From an uncultured Gammaproteobacteria bacterium (GTDB lineage Bacteria; Pseudomonadota; Gammaproteobacteria; JAADHQ01), in assembly GCA_947258755.1 (NCBI GenBank), contig CAMYJO010000012.1, positions 63,994 to 127,993 on the forward strand: a stretch of DNA of 64,000 nt. The letters run 5' to 3'. A program made the translations under genes and the position numbers. The notes beneath the pieces were generated by a model, which was not told the origin of the DNA, did not search any database, and worked only from the letters and a program-made list of their open reading frames with translations. Shown here piece by piece: positions 45,615 through 54,526 of the stretch (the stretch's first letter is position 1; each line of letters begins with the position of its first letter).

Positions 45615-47605
45615 TACTCGTCGACTGGCGGATCGGCCTCAACAGCTCGATTGTCCTTGAATGGCGCGGGTATGGGGGGTAGCACCTTCGGTAACAGTGG
45701 TATCACGGACTCGTCCATGAGGTAGATGCCACGCTGTCTTTGTTCGAGCTGTTCGGTCCTGATCATGGAGTATTTGCCTTCGGTGACGCGCATACTCGTG
45801 GCCGCGTCACGCAGGATGACCGGGCGTAGAAAAATCATCAGATTGCGTTTGGTCTTGCTGGTTTTATCGTAACTGAACAGACGCCCCAGTACTGGGATAT
45901 CGCCCAGCAGTGGAACACTTTGATGTGTTTGAGATACGGTGTCATCGATCAGGCCGCCGAGGACGATTGTGCGACCATCCTCAATCATGACGGCCGTTTT
46001 TATCGAGCGTTTACTGGTGGTCAGGTCGCTGGCACCGGTGCTACTGGGTATGACGCTGGTAATTTCCTGTTCAATATCGAGCTTGATCGCATCGCCTTCG
46101 TTAATTTGTGGAGTGACCCGCAGGGTCAGGCCGACATCCTGGCGTTCGATGGTGCGGAATGGATTAACGGTGCTGGATGTGCCGCCGGTATTACTGAATT
46201 CACCGGTGACGAAAGGAACGTTCTGACCGACCACGATTTCGGCCTCCTGGTTGTCCAGGGTCATCAGGCTCGGTGTAGATAGAATATTTGAATCGGCATC
46301 GCTGGAGAGGGCGTTGACAATGGCGGCAAAATTCAGGGTTGAACTGTCAAAACGACCGAAGCCGATCGCGGCGCCATCACCCAGGGAGGGGATACCGCCG
46401 GCGGCGACAGTCGCCCCGACACCGGCAATACCTCCGCCACCCGCGGCGCCGAAGTTGATCACGCCAATGGCACCTTTGCCGCTGGGGCTGCCATCAATGG
46501 CCCACTGCACACCCAGCTCCCTGGATTTGTCCAGTGTGACCTCGGCAATAATGGCCTCGACCAGCACCTGTGCACGACGGATATCGAGTTGGCTAATAAC
46601 GCGTTGTAGCGAGCGAAAGATGTCAGGTGGCGCGGTAATGACCAGCGCATTGGCGCTTTCATCGGCCTGAATGTTGATATTAGAACCGGCCGCGGCCCGT
46701 GCACCGGTCTTGGGCTTTTTGTCATCCAGTGATTTGCTGACCCCGGTCAGCACACTGACCAGATCTTTGGCCTTGGCGTAATGCAGATAAATAACGCGGG
46801 TGCCGCCATCGGATTCGAGCGGTGTATCCAGATGGCTGATCAGGACGCGATAGCGCAGACGTGCACTGGATTCACCGCTGAGCAGGACGCTGTTGGTGCG
46901 TTCATCGGCAGCGAAGGTGACCTGGGTCGCTACATTGGCCTTGCCCTTACCGGTCGACAGGCCATTCAGAATACGTACAATTTCACTGGCCGAGGCATGA
47001 TTGAGAGTGACGATTTCGATCTTGCTGTCACTGACGCGGTCAATTTTGCTGACAATCTTGGCCAGCCTGTCTACATTCTGTGCCCGGTCAGTGATAATCA
47101 ATACATTCTTGGATGGATAGGCGGCCAGGTGACCCTGCTGTGGGATCAATGGTCTAAGAATAGGGACCAGTTGTGCCGCAGTAACATTCTTGACACGTAG
47201 GATACGGGTGATGACCTGATCACCGGTGACATTCTCGGAGGCCTGGGTGGTCGGTATGCTGCCTTGCTTGGCTTTGCTGTTAGGTATGACCTTGATTATG
47301 TCGCCGACCGGTACAGTGGCAAATCCATGCACTTCGAGAATGGATAGAAAGATCGGGTAGATCTCATCGCTCGACAATGGGCTGGCAGAGACAACCGTAA
47401 CCTTGCCCTTGACGCGTGGATCGATGACGAAATTTTTACCGGTCAGCTTGGAGACAGTACTGATCAGGGTCGAGATATCGGCATCCTTGAGGTTCAGGGT
47501 GACATCGTTTTGCGCCATTGCCCAGCTCGGCAGGCACAACAACGCGAACAGAATGACCCCAGCCCTTAGCTTCCCCGGCCAATTGTATATTGTTTTAAAT
47601 TCCAT
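45614..47605 (-). CDS. gspD: Type II secretion system secretin GspD
   Basis: This 663-residue outer-membrane channel has a signal peptide (LFALLCLPSWAMA), N0 domain (VTLNLKDADISTLISTVSKLTG), repeated N1-N3 domains and the C-terminal secretin domain (VPFVTGEF ... VMIEDGRTIVLGGLIDD, about 450-610). The glycine-rich insert near residues 375-400 is typical of the N3-secretin constriction region. It lacks gspC beside it. It has a 244-nt upstream gap with its own palindrome, so it may have a promoter separate from gspG-N. Confidence 0.96.
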   Translation of the reverse strand: MEFKTIYNWPGKLRAGVILFALLCLPSWAMAQNDVTLNLKDADISTLISTVSKLTGKNFVIDPRVKGKVTVVSASPLSSDEIYPIFLSILEVHGFATVPVGDIIKVIPNSKAKQGSIPTTQASENVTGDQVITRILRVKNVTAAQLVPILRPLIPQQGHLAAYPSKNVLIITDRAQNVDRLAKIVSKIDRVSDSKIEIVTLNHASASEIVRILNGLSTGKGKANVATQVTFAADERTNSVLLSGESSARLRYRVLISHLDTPLESDGGTRVIYLHYAKAKDLVSVLTGVSKSLDDKKPKTGARAAAGSNINIQADESANALVITAPPDIFRSLQRVISQLDIRRAQVLVEAIIAEVTLDKSRELGVQWAIDGSPSGKGAIGVINFGAAGGGGIAGVGATVAAGGIPSLGDGAAIGFGRFDSSTLNFAAIVNALSSDADSNILSTPSLMTLDNQEAEIVVGQNVPFVTGEFSNTGGTSSTVNPFRTIERQDVGLTLRVTPQINEGDAIKLDIEQEITSVIPSSTGASDLTTSKRSIKTAVMIEDGRTIVLGGLIDDTVSQTHQSVPLLGDIPVLGRLFSYDKTSKTKRNLMIFLRPVILRDAATSMRVTEGKYSMIRTEQLEQRQRGIYLMDESVIPLLPKVLPPIPAPFKDNRAVEADPPVDE

Positions 47606-47670
47606 AAGATACAGCTATTTATACTTTGTAATTAATGTAAATTATCTGTCAGGTCAGGGTAAGTGCTATT

Positions 47671-47685
47671 TACTACAATGTAGTA
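47671..47685. promoter_or_regulatory. Perfect 15-nt palindrome upstream of gspD
   Basis: TACTACAATGTAGTA has perfect 7-bp arms around a single base and lies about 70 nt upstream of the gspD start codon. It could be an operator for the D-E-F part of the operon; no regulator is assigned. Confidence 0.4.
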
Positions 47686-47849
47686 CTATTAACGGGCTTA
47701 TAACTGGAAACTTGATACCCGTAAAAATTTATTTACTTCATGTCCTTAGCAAAAAAACCTGATTCAGTACATCAGCAAATTAAAGTACCATTCGGCGGCG
47801 CTCAAGGCAATGAGCTTTTGACGAAATTTTCGCTGTTGAGTTCCCTGTC

Positions 47850-48602
47850 CTAGTAGATTCCCTGATATTGAATTTTCATGCTGCCATCGGCTTCCATTCG
47901 CGCAAAATTCCTGAGCATACCGACCAGCATATTATTGGCCTTTGAGCCGGGCTTGAGCTTAGCTGAAAAATTGAATTTACGGCCGGCCTGCAAATTCAGT
48001 GTGCCATCGATGCTAATCGGCGCCTGTTGATCCTTGATTTTAACCAGGATTTGTTCTTCCTGTTGTGATGCAGTCAATAAAATATTGCCCAGCAGGGTTT
48101 TGACCGGCTGCTGTAGGTGACCCTCTGACAGCAATATCTCTCCAGCGGCTGCCCGCGGTTCGTTGTCGACCAGCAACAAATGCCTTATGTTGATGTGTAA
48201 CACACCTGAGAGTCTCAGCAGGGCCAGCGCTGGAATTTGCTGTAGGATTGCTGCCGGCAAGGCTCCTTTTATCTGTTTGGCCTCCAACTCATCACCACCC
48301 AGGCCAGTACTGACAGCCGCCTGTAGCGGGTATTGTGGGTCGCGGATGTCGATATCAATGCCGACGTTGCCAGTTAACAAAGCCAGTGGATGAAATTCCC
48401 AGTAGATATTTTGAAAACGCTGGTTCATCAGCTCAATACTGGTGGCTTGACCTGACCATATCGTACCCTTGAGGCCGGCCAAGTCAGGTCCTTTGATGCT
48501 GTCCTTTATCAGTGGATAGACAACACTGGCGGGTAATTTAACGACTAGAAACAATATAAAAATAAGCAAACCTGTTAAGGTCAGCGCACGTCGTGTTTTC
48601 AT
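47850..48602 (-). CDS. gspN: Type II secretion system protein N
   Basis: This 250-residue protein has one N-terminal membrane helix (LTGLLIFILFLVVKLPASVV) and a periplasmic beta domain of the GspN type (LAGLKGTIWSGQA ... YWEFHPLALLTGNVGIDI). GspN is an accessory inner-membrane component. Its start overlaps the gspM stop. Confidence 0.9.
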   Translation of the reverse strand: MKTRRALTLTGLLIFILFLVVKLPASVVYPLIKDSIKGPDLAGLKGTIWSGQATSIELMNQRFQNIYWEFHPLALLTGNVGIDIDIRDPQYPLQAAVSTGLGGDELEAKQIKGALPAAILQQIPALALLRLSGVLHINIRHLLLVDNEPRAAAGEILLSEGHLQQPVKTLLGNILLTASQQEEQILVKIKDQQAPISIDGTLNLQAGRKFNFSAKLKPGSKANNMLVGMLRNFARMEADGSMKIQYQGIY

Positions 48603-49084
48603 TATAGGCCTTTTATCAGGATTAGCCTGGCATTGACCAGGCCGGGCTGCTGTTGTTTTTCTATATTAATCGAGTTGACCTGGATGCGATGGTCGCTGTC
48701 CAGCTTGGCCAGTGATGATATAAGTTGGTTAAAATCGGTGCTTTCAAACCAGATTTGTACCTTGTGATTGCCCTGGGGTTCGAGCCTTTTCATGCTCTGA
48801 CCGAGACCAGATGCTTTAATCGTGTTGTCGACGGTCGACAGCAATGGGGCGCCGGAAGTTTGTCCACGTTGTCCAGTGTTTTGCAGCTGGTTTATCTTCT
48901 GGCCTGTATCCTGCATCCAGGCCAGCAAAGTACGTTGCGCCTCTACCCGTTTCATTTTCTGACTGTAAGCTTCTGAGGCCGGAGACCAGATTATTAGATA
49001 GATCAGGGCCAGTGCGACAATGATGCCAAGGACCATAATGATCCGTTGCTCATGGGGCTGCTTTGCGTTGTACCAGTCCTTCAT
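48602..49084 (-). CDS. gspM: Type II secretion system protein M
   Basis: This 160-residue bitopic protein has the motif WYNAKQPHEQRIIMVLGIIVALALIYLIIWSPASEAY (helix about residues 17-36), a coiled segment and a small ferredoxin-like domain. GspM binds GspL. It overlaps gspL by 4 nt. Confidence 0.93.
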   Translation of the reverse strand: MKDWYNAKQPHEQRIIMVLGIIVALALIYLIIWSPASEAYSQKMKRVEAQRTLLAWMQDTGQKINQLQNTGQRGQTSGAPLLSTVDNTIKASGLGQSMKRLEPQGNHKVQIWFESTDFNQLISSLAKLDSDHRIQVNSINIEKQQQPGLVNARLILIKGL

Positions 49085-50295
49085 TTACTCGCCTCCTGAA
49101 TGCGCAGTCGTGCAAAGACGGCCTTGCCCTGGACGGTGGCCGAGCGGATGTCGACCGTCATAGCGGCTTGCGTCAAACTTTGTTTGAGTTTTTCCAGTGC
49201 CTGCAGGTTATTGATGGTCAGTTCCAGGTCGAGTCGACCATTGCGGTAGTTCAGGCCTTTGAGGGTGATTTCCTGGTTGTCTTGTAGTGACTGCGAATAC
49301 TTGTTTAATATTTGCAGAAAGCCCGCACCAAAGGCCAGACTACTGCTTTGTAGTGCGTTGAGCTTTTGTTCCATCTGGCCCTTGGGGTTCACCATACGCT
49401 TCGTTTCGGGCATGGCCTGTTGAAACACCTGCTTGATCTCTTTATCAAGCATGTTTGATTCCTTGCTGATATCAACATAATTGATAACGGCGCTGACCGC
49501 CTGAATGAAGAGGACGATTCCCAGCAGTGCAAACACGGGCTTCCATTTCTTCAACGACGGATTGGCTATTCTCTTGGGCGCATATTCCCCCTGCAGCAGG
49601 TTAATGCCTGCATCTTCCTTATAATGTGAAGCCAGTAGTGGTAGCAGGCCATTCTCCAAAGGTCGGTGGGTGATATCGATTGTGTCGAATTCAGACCCGT
49701 CAATTAAAGGCGATTCAGTTAAGCGGGTATCGGTGATATGGATCTGCGTGGGGGCCTGATCTGCGGCTTCCTGTATGGCCATGTCCAGGTAGGCCTGCAG
49801 GTTGTCCGTGTCGATAGACAAACCCGAGTATTGTGCAGTCTGGATAGTGGACTCATGTTCGCTGATGATAATGTTCCACTCATCTGTAGGGCAGGGTAAT
49901 AACAGTATCTCCGGAATAATAACCTGAGGATGCAGTCGATGTTCGTTCAGTTGTGCCAGGATGCTATCAAGGCGTGCGCGCGCGATGGCGCAGATAGGGA
50001 CGTCGTTAGTCGATAGACGGGCAGGGATGGCAAAATGGAAATCCTTGATATCACCAATCAGGTCATCTTCCATGGCGTAGGGGACAGCTTGCAGGATTTT
50101 TTGTCGGTTTCGAACCGGGATTGCATGGGTTGAGAGATATACATCGCTGGTGGCAATGAAGACAACCAGCTTATTGCCACGACAGGACTCGACAATTTGA
50201 TCGATATCCGACGACACAACAGGCTCCTCCCCGGGGAGGTACAAATCCATTAAGTTATCGTTGTGAATTCTGATGAAAACGGTGTTGGCCATCAT
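49081..50295 (-). CDS. gspL: Type II secretion system protein L
   Basis: This 404-residue protein has an actin-like cytoplasmic domain (about residues 1-240, including IPVRNRQKILQAVPYAMEDDL), a membrane helix (WKPVFALLGIVLFIQAVSAVI, about 250-272) and a periplasmic domain. It recruits the GspE ATPase. It overlaps gspM and gspK by 4 nt each. Confidence 0.94.
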   Translation of the reverse strand: MMANTVFIRIHNDNLMDLYLPGEEPVVSSDIDQIVESCRGNKLVVFIATSDVYLSTHAIPVRNRQKILQAVPYAMEDDLIGDIKDFHFAIPARLSTNDVPICAIARARLDSILAQLNEHRLHPQVIIPEILLLPCPTDEWNIIISEHESTIQTAQYSGLSIDTDNLQAYLDMAIQEAADQAPTQIHITDTRLTESPLIDGSEFDTIDITHRPLENGLLPLLASHYKEDAGINLLQGEYAPKRIANPSLKKWKPVFALLGIVLFIQAVSAVINYVDISKESNMLDKEIKQVFQQAMPETKRMVNPKGQMEQKLNALQSSSLAFGAGFLQILNKYSQSLQDNQEITLKGLNYRNGRLDLELTINNLQALEKLKQSLTQAAMTVDIRSATVQGKAVFARLRIQEASK

Positions 50296-51305
50296 TCTGT
50301 CCCGGGACTGCGTGATATTACTTCAAGTTTACTGTCTGCTCGTCTTTTTAAGGTGCTAGTCAGGTATTTGGTCACATCGCCCATCTGCACCTGCGCCTGC
50401 ACCTGGAAATACTGTGAACTTACACCAATCAGGGGAACAATTTCCAGTTGATATTTGTTTTTATCGACCGCATAGGTATTGGTTGCGTCATAAAACTCAT
50501 CATTAGTGTCAAAGACTTCGGCACGATCTTCTACAATTTCAGTGGCTTTTTGCAGGTCAATCTGGGTGGATAATGCAGCAATGACCTCGGTCGGGGCAGT
50601 GTTGATATTGATCGTGGTGTCTGCAGGCAAGGTGCAGACAAAAGGCTTCAGCTTGGCATATATTTCTGGGCTAATGCCCTCTATCAGCATTAACTCCGTT
50701 GGGCTGCTCATGCGCCGGTTAGCGGTCCGATAAGGCGGCGTTTTTGATGAATAATTGTCATCCTCGGCGCCATCGGGGAAGTTGATGTCACTGTCTTTAT
50801 CCATCCAGTCGACTATCGCCTGAGCAATGTTTTCCTTGATATCGAGGGCCTTCAGGAGCCTGTCGAAATACTCAAACTGCTCCTTGTGCCGTTTGACTTG
50901 CTGTGCATCCGTGTTGTCATCCTTATAGAGATTATTCAGATTGAAACGACCCTGTAAATCGATAATCTGTCCAGCGATCGATCCCCCTTCGATGGCAGTG
51001 GTGGGTAGCGGTTGGGCCCAGTCTTCAAACAGATTGTCGGTGTTTTTAGTGCTCTTACTTTTATGGTCCCGATACAATAAGCCGCGGGCCCAGGATTCGC
51101 CGCCGAGGGCATAGTAATAGGCCTGTTCGCTATACAGGTGGTTGCCGACCCTGCGGATATCGTATTGTTGGCGCTCGGTAATATTGACGGCGATGATAGT
51201 CGCCAGTGACACGATCAACAGCGCAGTCAACAGGGCCACACCGGATTGTCTGTGTTTGCCGGAGGGATGCAGTTGCCTGGGCCTTGTTGTGAATCGACAC
51301 TTCAT
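50292..51305 (-). CDS. gspK: Type II secretion system minor pseudopilin K
   Basis: This 337-residue prepilin-like protein has the GVALLTALLIVSLATIIAVN hydrophobic segment after a short basic leader, and the large extracellular domain with TININTAPTEVIAAL, the family's HhH-like segment. GspK caps the pseudopilus with GspI and GspJ. Confidence 0.94.
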   Translation of the reverse strand: MKCRFTTRPRQLHPSGKHRQSGVALLTALLIVSLATIIAVNITERQQYDIRRVGNHLYSEQAYYYALGGESWARGLLYRDHKSKSTKNTDNLFEDWAQPLPTTAIEGGSIAGQIIDLQGRFNLNNLYKDDNTDAQQVKRHKEQFEYFDRLLKALDIKENIAQAIVDWMDKDSDINFPDGAEDDNYSSKTPPYRTANRRMSSPTELMLIEGISPEIYAKLKPFVCTLPADTTININTAPTEVIAALSTQIDLQKATEIVEDRAEVFDTNDEFYDATNTYAVDKNKYQLEIVPLIGVSSQYFQVQAQVQMGDVTKYLTSTLKRRADSKLEVISRSPGTE

Positions 51306-51307
51306 GT

Positions 51308-51931
51308 TCAGTAACCGGCTAACGGAATAATGCGGCGGATGGTTCCCATCTCCTGATGGGTCAGGTTAACCTCAACTGCCTTGGGCAAGGTTGCCGAGGT
51401 GGCCCCCGGAATGATCTTTGGCCAGGAAGCCTGCCATTCATTGCCTTCATCGAGAAAGCGAAATTCGAGTTCGTCGATGTTGTCGATCAGTAGGCGGTCC
51501 AGGGTTTCTGCCTCACCGGCCCGGTCCAGGGTTTTGTATCGACTGCGAATTAACTTATCTTCACTGAGCCAGTAGCGCACCCTGATCATACTGCTGCGTT
51601 TGCTGCCCTTGGGGTTGCCGATACCGATGCGGGTCAGTGCGAGTCCCTGTGGTCCGGCATTACCGGCCTGCATGGCAGCCTGGCTATCCCCGAATTCATC
51701 GCGAATATCGCGGGCAATGGCATAGCGCAGGTCCTGATTAAAATAAAAGAAGGTGTTTTGTAGTGATTTTATCCGGGCGGCAACCTTGTTCGTGGTTTCT
51801 TGAGAGTCGATGATGGTTTTGATGCCGGTCAGCGCAACGATGGACATGATAGAAAAAATAGAGACGGCAACCAGCACTTCCAGCAAAGTGAAACCTGAGG
51901 TGAATTTTTTTGTCGTGAAATTGCTGGGCAT
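51308..51931 (-). CDS. gspJ: Type II secretion system minor pseudopilin J
   Basis: This 207-residue prepilin has the cleavage/methylation motif SGFTLLEVLVAVSIFSIMS and a pseudopilin domain. It is a tip component. Its start overlaps the gspI stop by one base. Confidence 0.93.
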   Translation of the reverse strand: MPSNFTTKKFTSGFTLLEVLVAVSIFSIMSIVALTGIKTIIDSQETTNKVAARIKSLQNTFFYFNQDLRYAIARDIRDEFGDSQAAMQAGNAGPQGLALTRIGIGNPKGSKRSSMIRVRYWLSEDKLIRSRYKTLDRAGEAETLDRLLIDNIDELEFRFLDEGNEWQASWPKIIPGATSATLPKAVEVNLTHQEMGTIRRIIPLAGY

Positions 51932-52305
51932 TAGTATTGGCCAATAAAACTGGTCAGGGTGTAGACGGTTTTTTCCTTGTCTTGTTCAGGTGATATCGTT
52001 AATTCCACCTTGCGTAAACTTTCGTCTTCGGTTTTTTCGATTTTCATTTTCCAGTGCCACTTTTGCCTGGCCAGTTCGACATTGCCGTTTGAATTGCCGA
52101 TGGCTGGCCAGGTCTTGCTGGCCTGCATTTCATCTATCTTGTTCATCGCCACCAGCCCGGCCATGTATTTATCGCGTAAATAGGCTGTATTAACCGTATT
52201 TTCACTGGCTGTCTTGATCATGGCAGACAGGGCCACGGCCAGTAACACCAGGGCCACAAGCACCTCAACCAGTGTGAAGCCCTTGCTAATACTCGTTGGC
52301 TTCAC
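51931..52305 (-). CDS. gspI: Type II secretion system minor pseudopilin I
   Basis: This 124-residue prepilin has KGFTLVEVLVALVLLAVALSAM and the short C-terminal domain typical of GspI. It overlaps gspH by 20 nt. Confidence 0.93.
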   Translation of the reverse strand: MKPTSISKGFTLVEVLVALVLLAVALSAMIKTASENTVNTAYLRDKYMAGLVAMNKIDEMQASKTWPAIGNSNGNVELARQKWHWKMKIEKTEDESLRKVELTISPEQDKEKTVYTLTSFIGQY

Positions 52306-52852
52306 GCGTGATTTCCAGTTGTCCGGTTTCGATATTACTGAGAATATAGGTGATATCGTTTTTGTCTTTCTGCTTGAACAGCACTTCGAAGGAGGTCCAT
52401 TCGCCAGCGGATGAGAATATGATTTGCGGCACGGGTTTAGTCGGTGCCGAGGTTTCTAGTTGGACTTCGTCGCCTTCAATAACGGCAGTGATTTCTATAT
52501 CCTTGTCAAAGCTGCGCTGCTTTAGCAAGTTATCATCAACAGGCATCCACTTGTCCTTTTGCAGCAAATAGAAGGCATAGTTGTCTTCCAGTATCAGCAT
52601 GCCCAGGTCCTGTGACTGGAAAATAGCTTGCTGGTCGGCCAATTCCATTTTACGCGCCATGCGGCCTGTTTCCTGCTTTAGCCGTGAATCGATATTATCA
52701 ACATTGATCTTCAGCATAGCGAGACCGAGCACAATGCTGATGATGACGAGCGTAACCAGAATTTCTATTAACGTGAACCCGCGTAGTGTTGCAGGTAAGT
52801 TCAGCTCAACAACAGATGGTGAATGTGTTGATGTTGTTTTCCTTCCCTGCAT
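52286..52852 (-). CDS. gspH: Type II secretion system minor pseudopilin H
   Basis: This 188-residue prepilin has an unusually long leader of about 25 residues before RGFTLIEILVTLVIISIVLG. Shorter starts are possible, but no strong alternative ribosome-binding site was identified. It sits between gspG and gspI as usual. Confidence 0.9.
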   Translation of the reverse strand: MQGRKTTSTHSPSVVELNLPATLRGFTLIEILVTLVIISIVLGLAMLKINVDNIDSRLKQETGRMARKMELADQQAIFQSQDLGMLILEDNYAFYLLQKDKWMPVDDNLLKQRSFDKDIEITAVIEGDEVQLETSAPTKPVPQIIFSSAGEWTSFEVLFKQKDKNDITYILSNIETGQLEITREANEY

Positions 52853-52862
52853 GCGATGTTAC

Positions 52863-53288
52863 TTATTCCAGGTTCCAGTTACCGATATCATCCTCACTGG
52901 GTGAGCCATCCGGACCCAGTGAAAAAATATCGATCTTCCCCTGTCCATGCGTACCCGGGTTGAGATACTGGTATTCATTACCCCAGGCGTCCTTGGGTAA
53001 ACGTTCGATGTAACCATCCCTGTTCCAGTTACGGGGTTCGGGGGAGCCGGATGGTTTTGTGACCAATGCTTCCAGGCCCTGGTCGGTGCTCGGGTACTGA
53101 AAATTATCCAGCTTATAAAGATTCAGAGAGGTTTCCAGTATCCTGATATTCTGTCTTGTTTGGGTGATGCGCGCCTGTTCCGGCTTGCTCATAATTTTCG
53201 GTACGATAAATACGGCGAGTATGCTCAGTATCACCACGACGACCATTACTTCGATCAGCGTAAATCCTTTGGAAACGTTCTTCATCAT
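52863..53288 (-). CDS. gspG: Type II secretion system major pseudopilin G
   Basis: This 141-residue major pseudopilin has the prepilin motif KGFTLIEVMVVVVILSILAV and the GspG signature with YPSTDQGLEALV, DAWGNEYQY and DGSPSEDDIGNW (the calcium-binding region). It is the first gene of the minus-strand gsp operon. An AT-rich promoter region separates it from the divergent btuF gene. Confidence 0.96.
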   Translation of the reverse strand: MMKNVSKGFTLIEVMVVVVILSILAVFIVPKIMSKPEQARITQTRQNIRILETSLNLYKLDNFQYPSTDQGLEALVTKPSGSPEPRNWNRDGYIERLPKDAWGNEYQYLNPGTHGQGKIDIFSLGPDGSPSEDDIGNWNLE

Positions 53289-53409
53289 GTTATTTGCCCA
53301 GTTAATTTAATTATGTATATGTTTTTATTGTAATTATAATGTAATATCAAGGTTGTTGATTATAAACAGCCTATCGCTATTCGTCCATCTTACCGATATT
53401 TGATCACAA

Positions 53410-54327
53410 ATGAGTCATAAAGTGTCTTTAGTCATTAAAAATAGTCTGTTAGTGCTTATTTTGCTGGTGTTGATGCAGCCAGGCCTGCAGGCAGCCGTTG
53501 TTGTCACCGACGCCGATGGGACCTCATTTAGTTTGCCACAACCGGCACGGCGGATAATCAGTCTTGCGCCACATATTACCGAATTAATGTTTGCCGTGGG
53601 TGCTGGCGAGCGCTTGGTCGGCACCGTCGAATACAGTGATTACCCGAAGCGGGCGCGGTCATTACCGCGTGTTGGCAATCATCAGGCCCTGGATCTTGAA
53701 GCGATACTGGCATTGAAGCCGGACCTGGTACTGGCCTGGTCCGCTGGCGGTGCTGTCGCGATGCAGGAAAAGTTGCAGGCACTGGGCGTGGCGGTTTACG
53801 CCAGTAATACTGCTGGATTGCAGGATATTGCCGGTTTAATGCGTACCTATGCCCAGCTTGCCGGTGTACCCGGTCGAGGCGAGGAAGTGGCCAGGGATTT
53901 TGAACGTCAACTCGACGAATTACGCCAGCGCTATGCACATCAATCCAAGCTGCGGGTATTCATGCAAATCTGGGACAGGCCATTGATGACCATCAATGGC
54001 AATCATTACATCAATGATGTCATTACGCTCTGCGGCGGGGAGAATATATTTGCAGACCTGGGCGCTGTGGCGCCGACGGTGGGTGTAGAAGCAGTGATCA
54101 AACGCAATCCAGATATTATTTTCGTGAATGGCATGGGTAAGCAGTATCGGCGCTGGCTGGCTAGCTGGCGGCATTGGCCGCAATTGCCGGCGGTTCGTCA
54201 TGATGATTTGTATGAAATCAAGGAGCATACAATTTCGCAACAGACGCCGCGCATCCTGCTCGGGGCAAAACGGATTTGCAGTATACTGCATGACGTCAGG
54301 CGAACTAGGGCCGTGAGTAAACGCTAA
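53410..54327 (+). CDS. btuF: Cobalamin ABC transporter periplasmic binding protein (BtuF-like)
   Basis: This 305-residue protein has a signal peptide (LLVLILLVLMQPGLQAA) and a two-lobed class III binding fold (RIISLAPHITELMFAVGAGERLVGTVEYSDYP ... DLVLAWSAG). The overall pattern is that of BtuF/FecB-type proteins. The convergent BtuB gene supports a cobalamin role. Genes for BtuC and BtuD are not in the window. Confidence 0.87.
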   Translation: MSHKVSLVIKNSLLVLILLVLMQPGLQAAVVVTDADGTSFSLPQPARRIISLAPHITELMFAVGAGERLVGTVEYSDYPKRARSLPRVGNHQALDLEAILALKPDLVLAWSAGGAVAMQEKLQALGVAVYASNTAGLQDIAGLMRTYAQLAGVPGRGEEVARDFERQLDELRQRYAHQSKLRVFMQIWDRPLMTINGNHYINDVITLCGGENIFADLGAVAPTVGVEAVIKRNPDIIFVNGMGKQYRRWLASWRHWPQLPAVRHDDLYEIKEHTISQQTPRILLGAKRICSILHDVRRTRAVSKR

Positions 54328-54430
54328 TTATCTTCCTTGATATGTGTATGCAAATAAAGACCAGCAACAAAATCGCTTTTTGCCCATGCAATGATCAGAG
54401 ATTCTTAGTGGTTAGTGGTTTTATATCAGG

Positions 54431-54523
54431 GTAGGAGCGGCCCTTGGTCGCGATTATTAATATATCGCGGCCAAGGCATAGTGCCAATCCCTGGAAATAT
54501 TTATAAACGGTAGCAGCTCCTAC
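54431..54523. repeat. Intergenic nested inverted repeat (GTAGGAGC ... GCTCCTAC)
   Basis: The outer arms GTAGGAGC (54431-54438) and GCTCCTAC (54516-54523) enclose an inner hairpin, CCTTGGTCGCGAT (54442-54454) against ATCGCGGCCAAGG (54463-54475). It fills the space between the convergent btuF and btuB ends and could act as a bidirectional terminator or be a REP-like mobile repeat. Confidence 0.75.
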
Positions 54524-54526
54524 CTG

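Noticed and set aside
52938-53260. Additional minus/plus overlapping frames within the gsp genes and other operons
   Set aside because: Long frames on the opposite strand of real genes have no domains or ribosome-binding sites and are explained by codon bias of the true gene.
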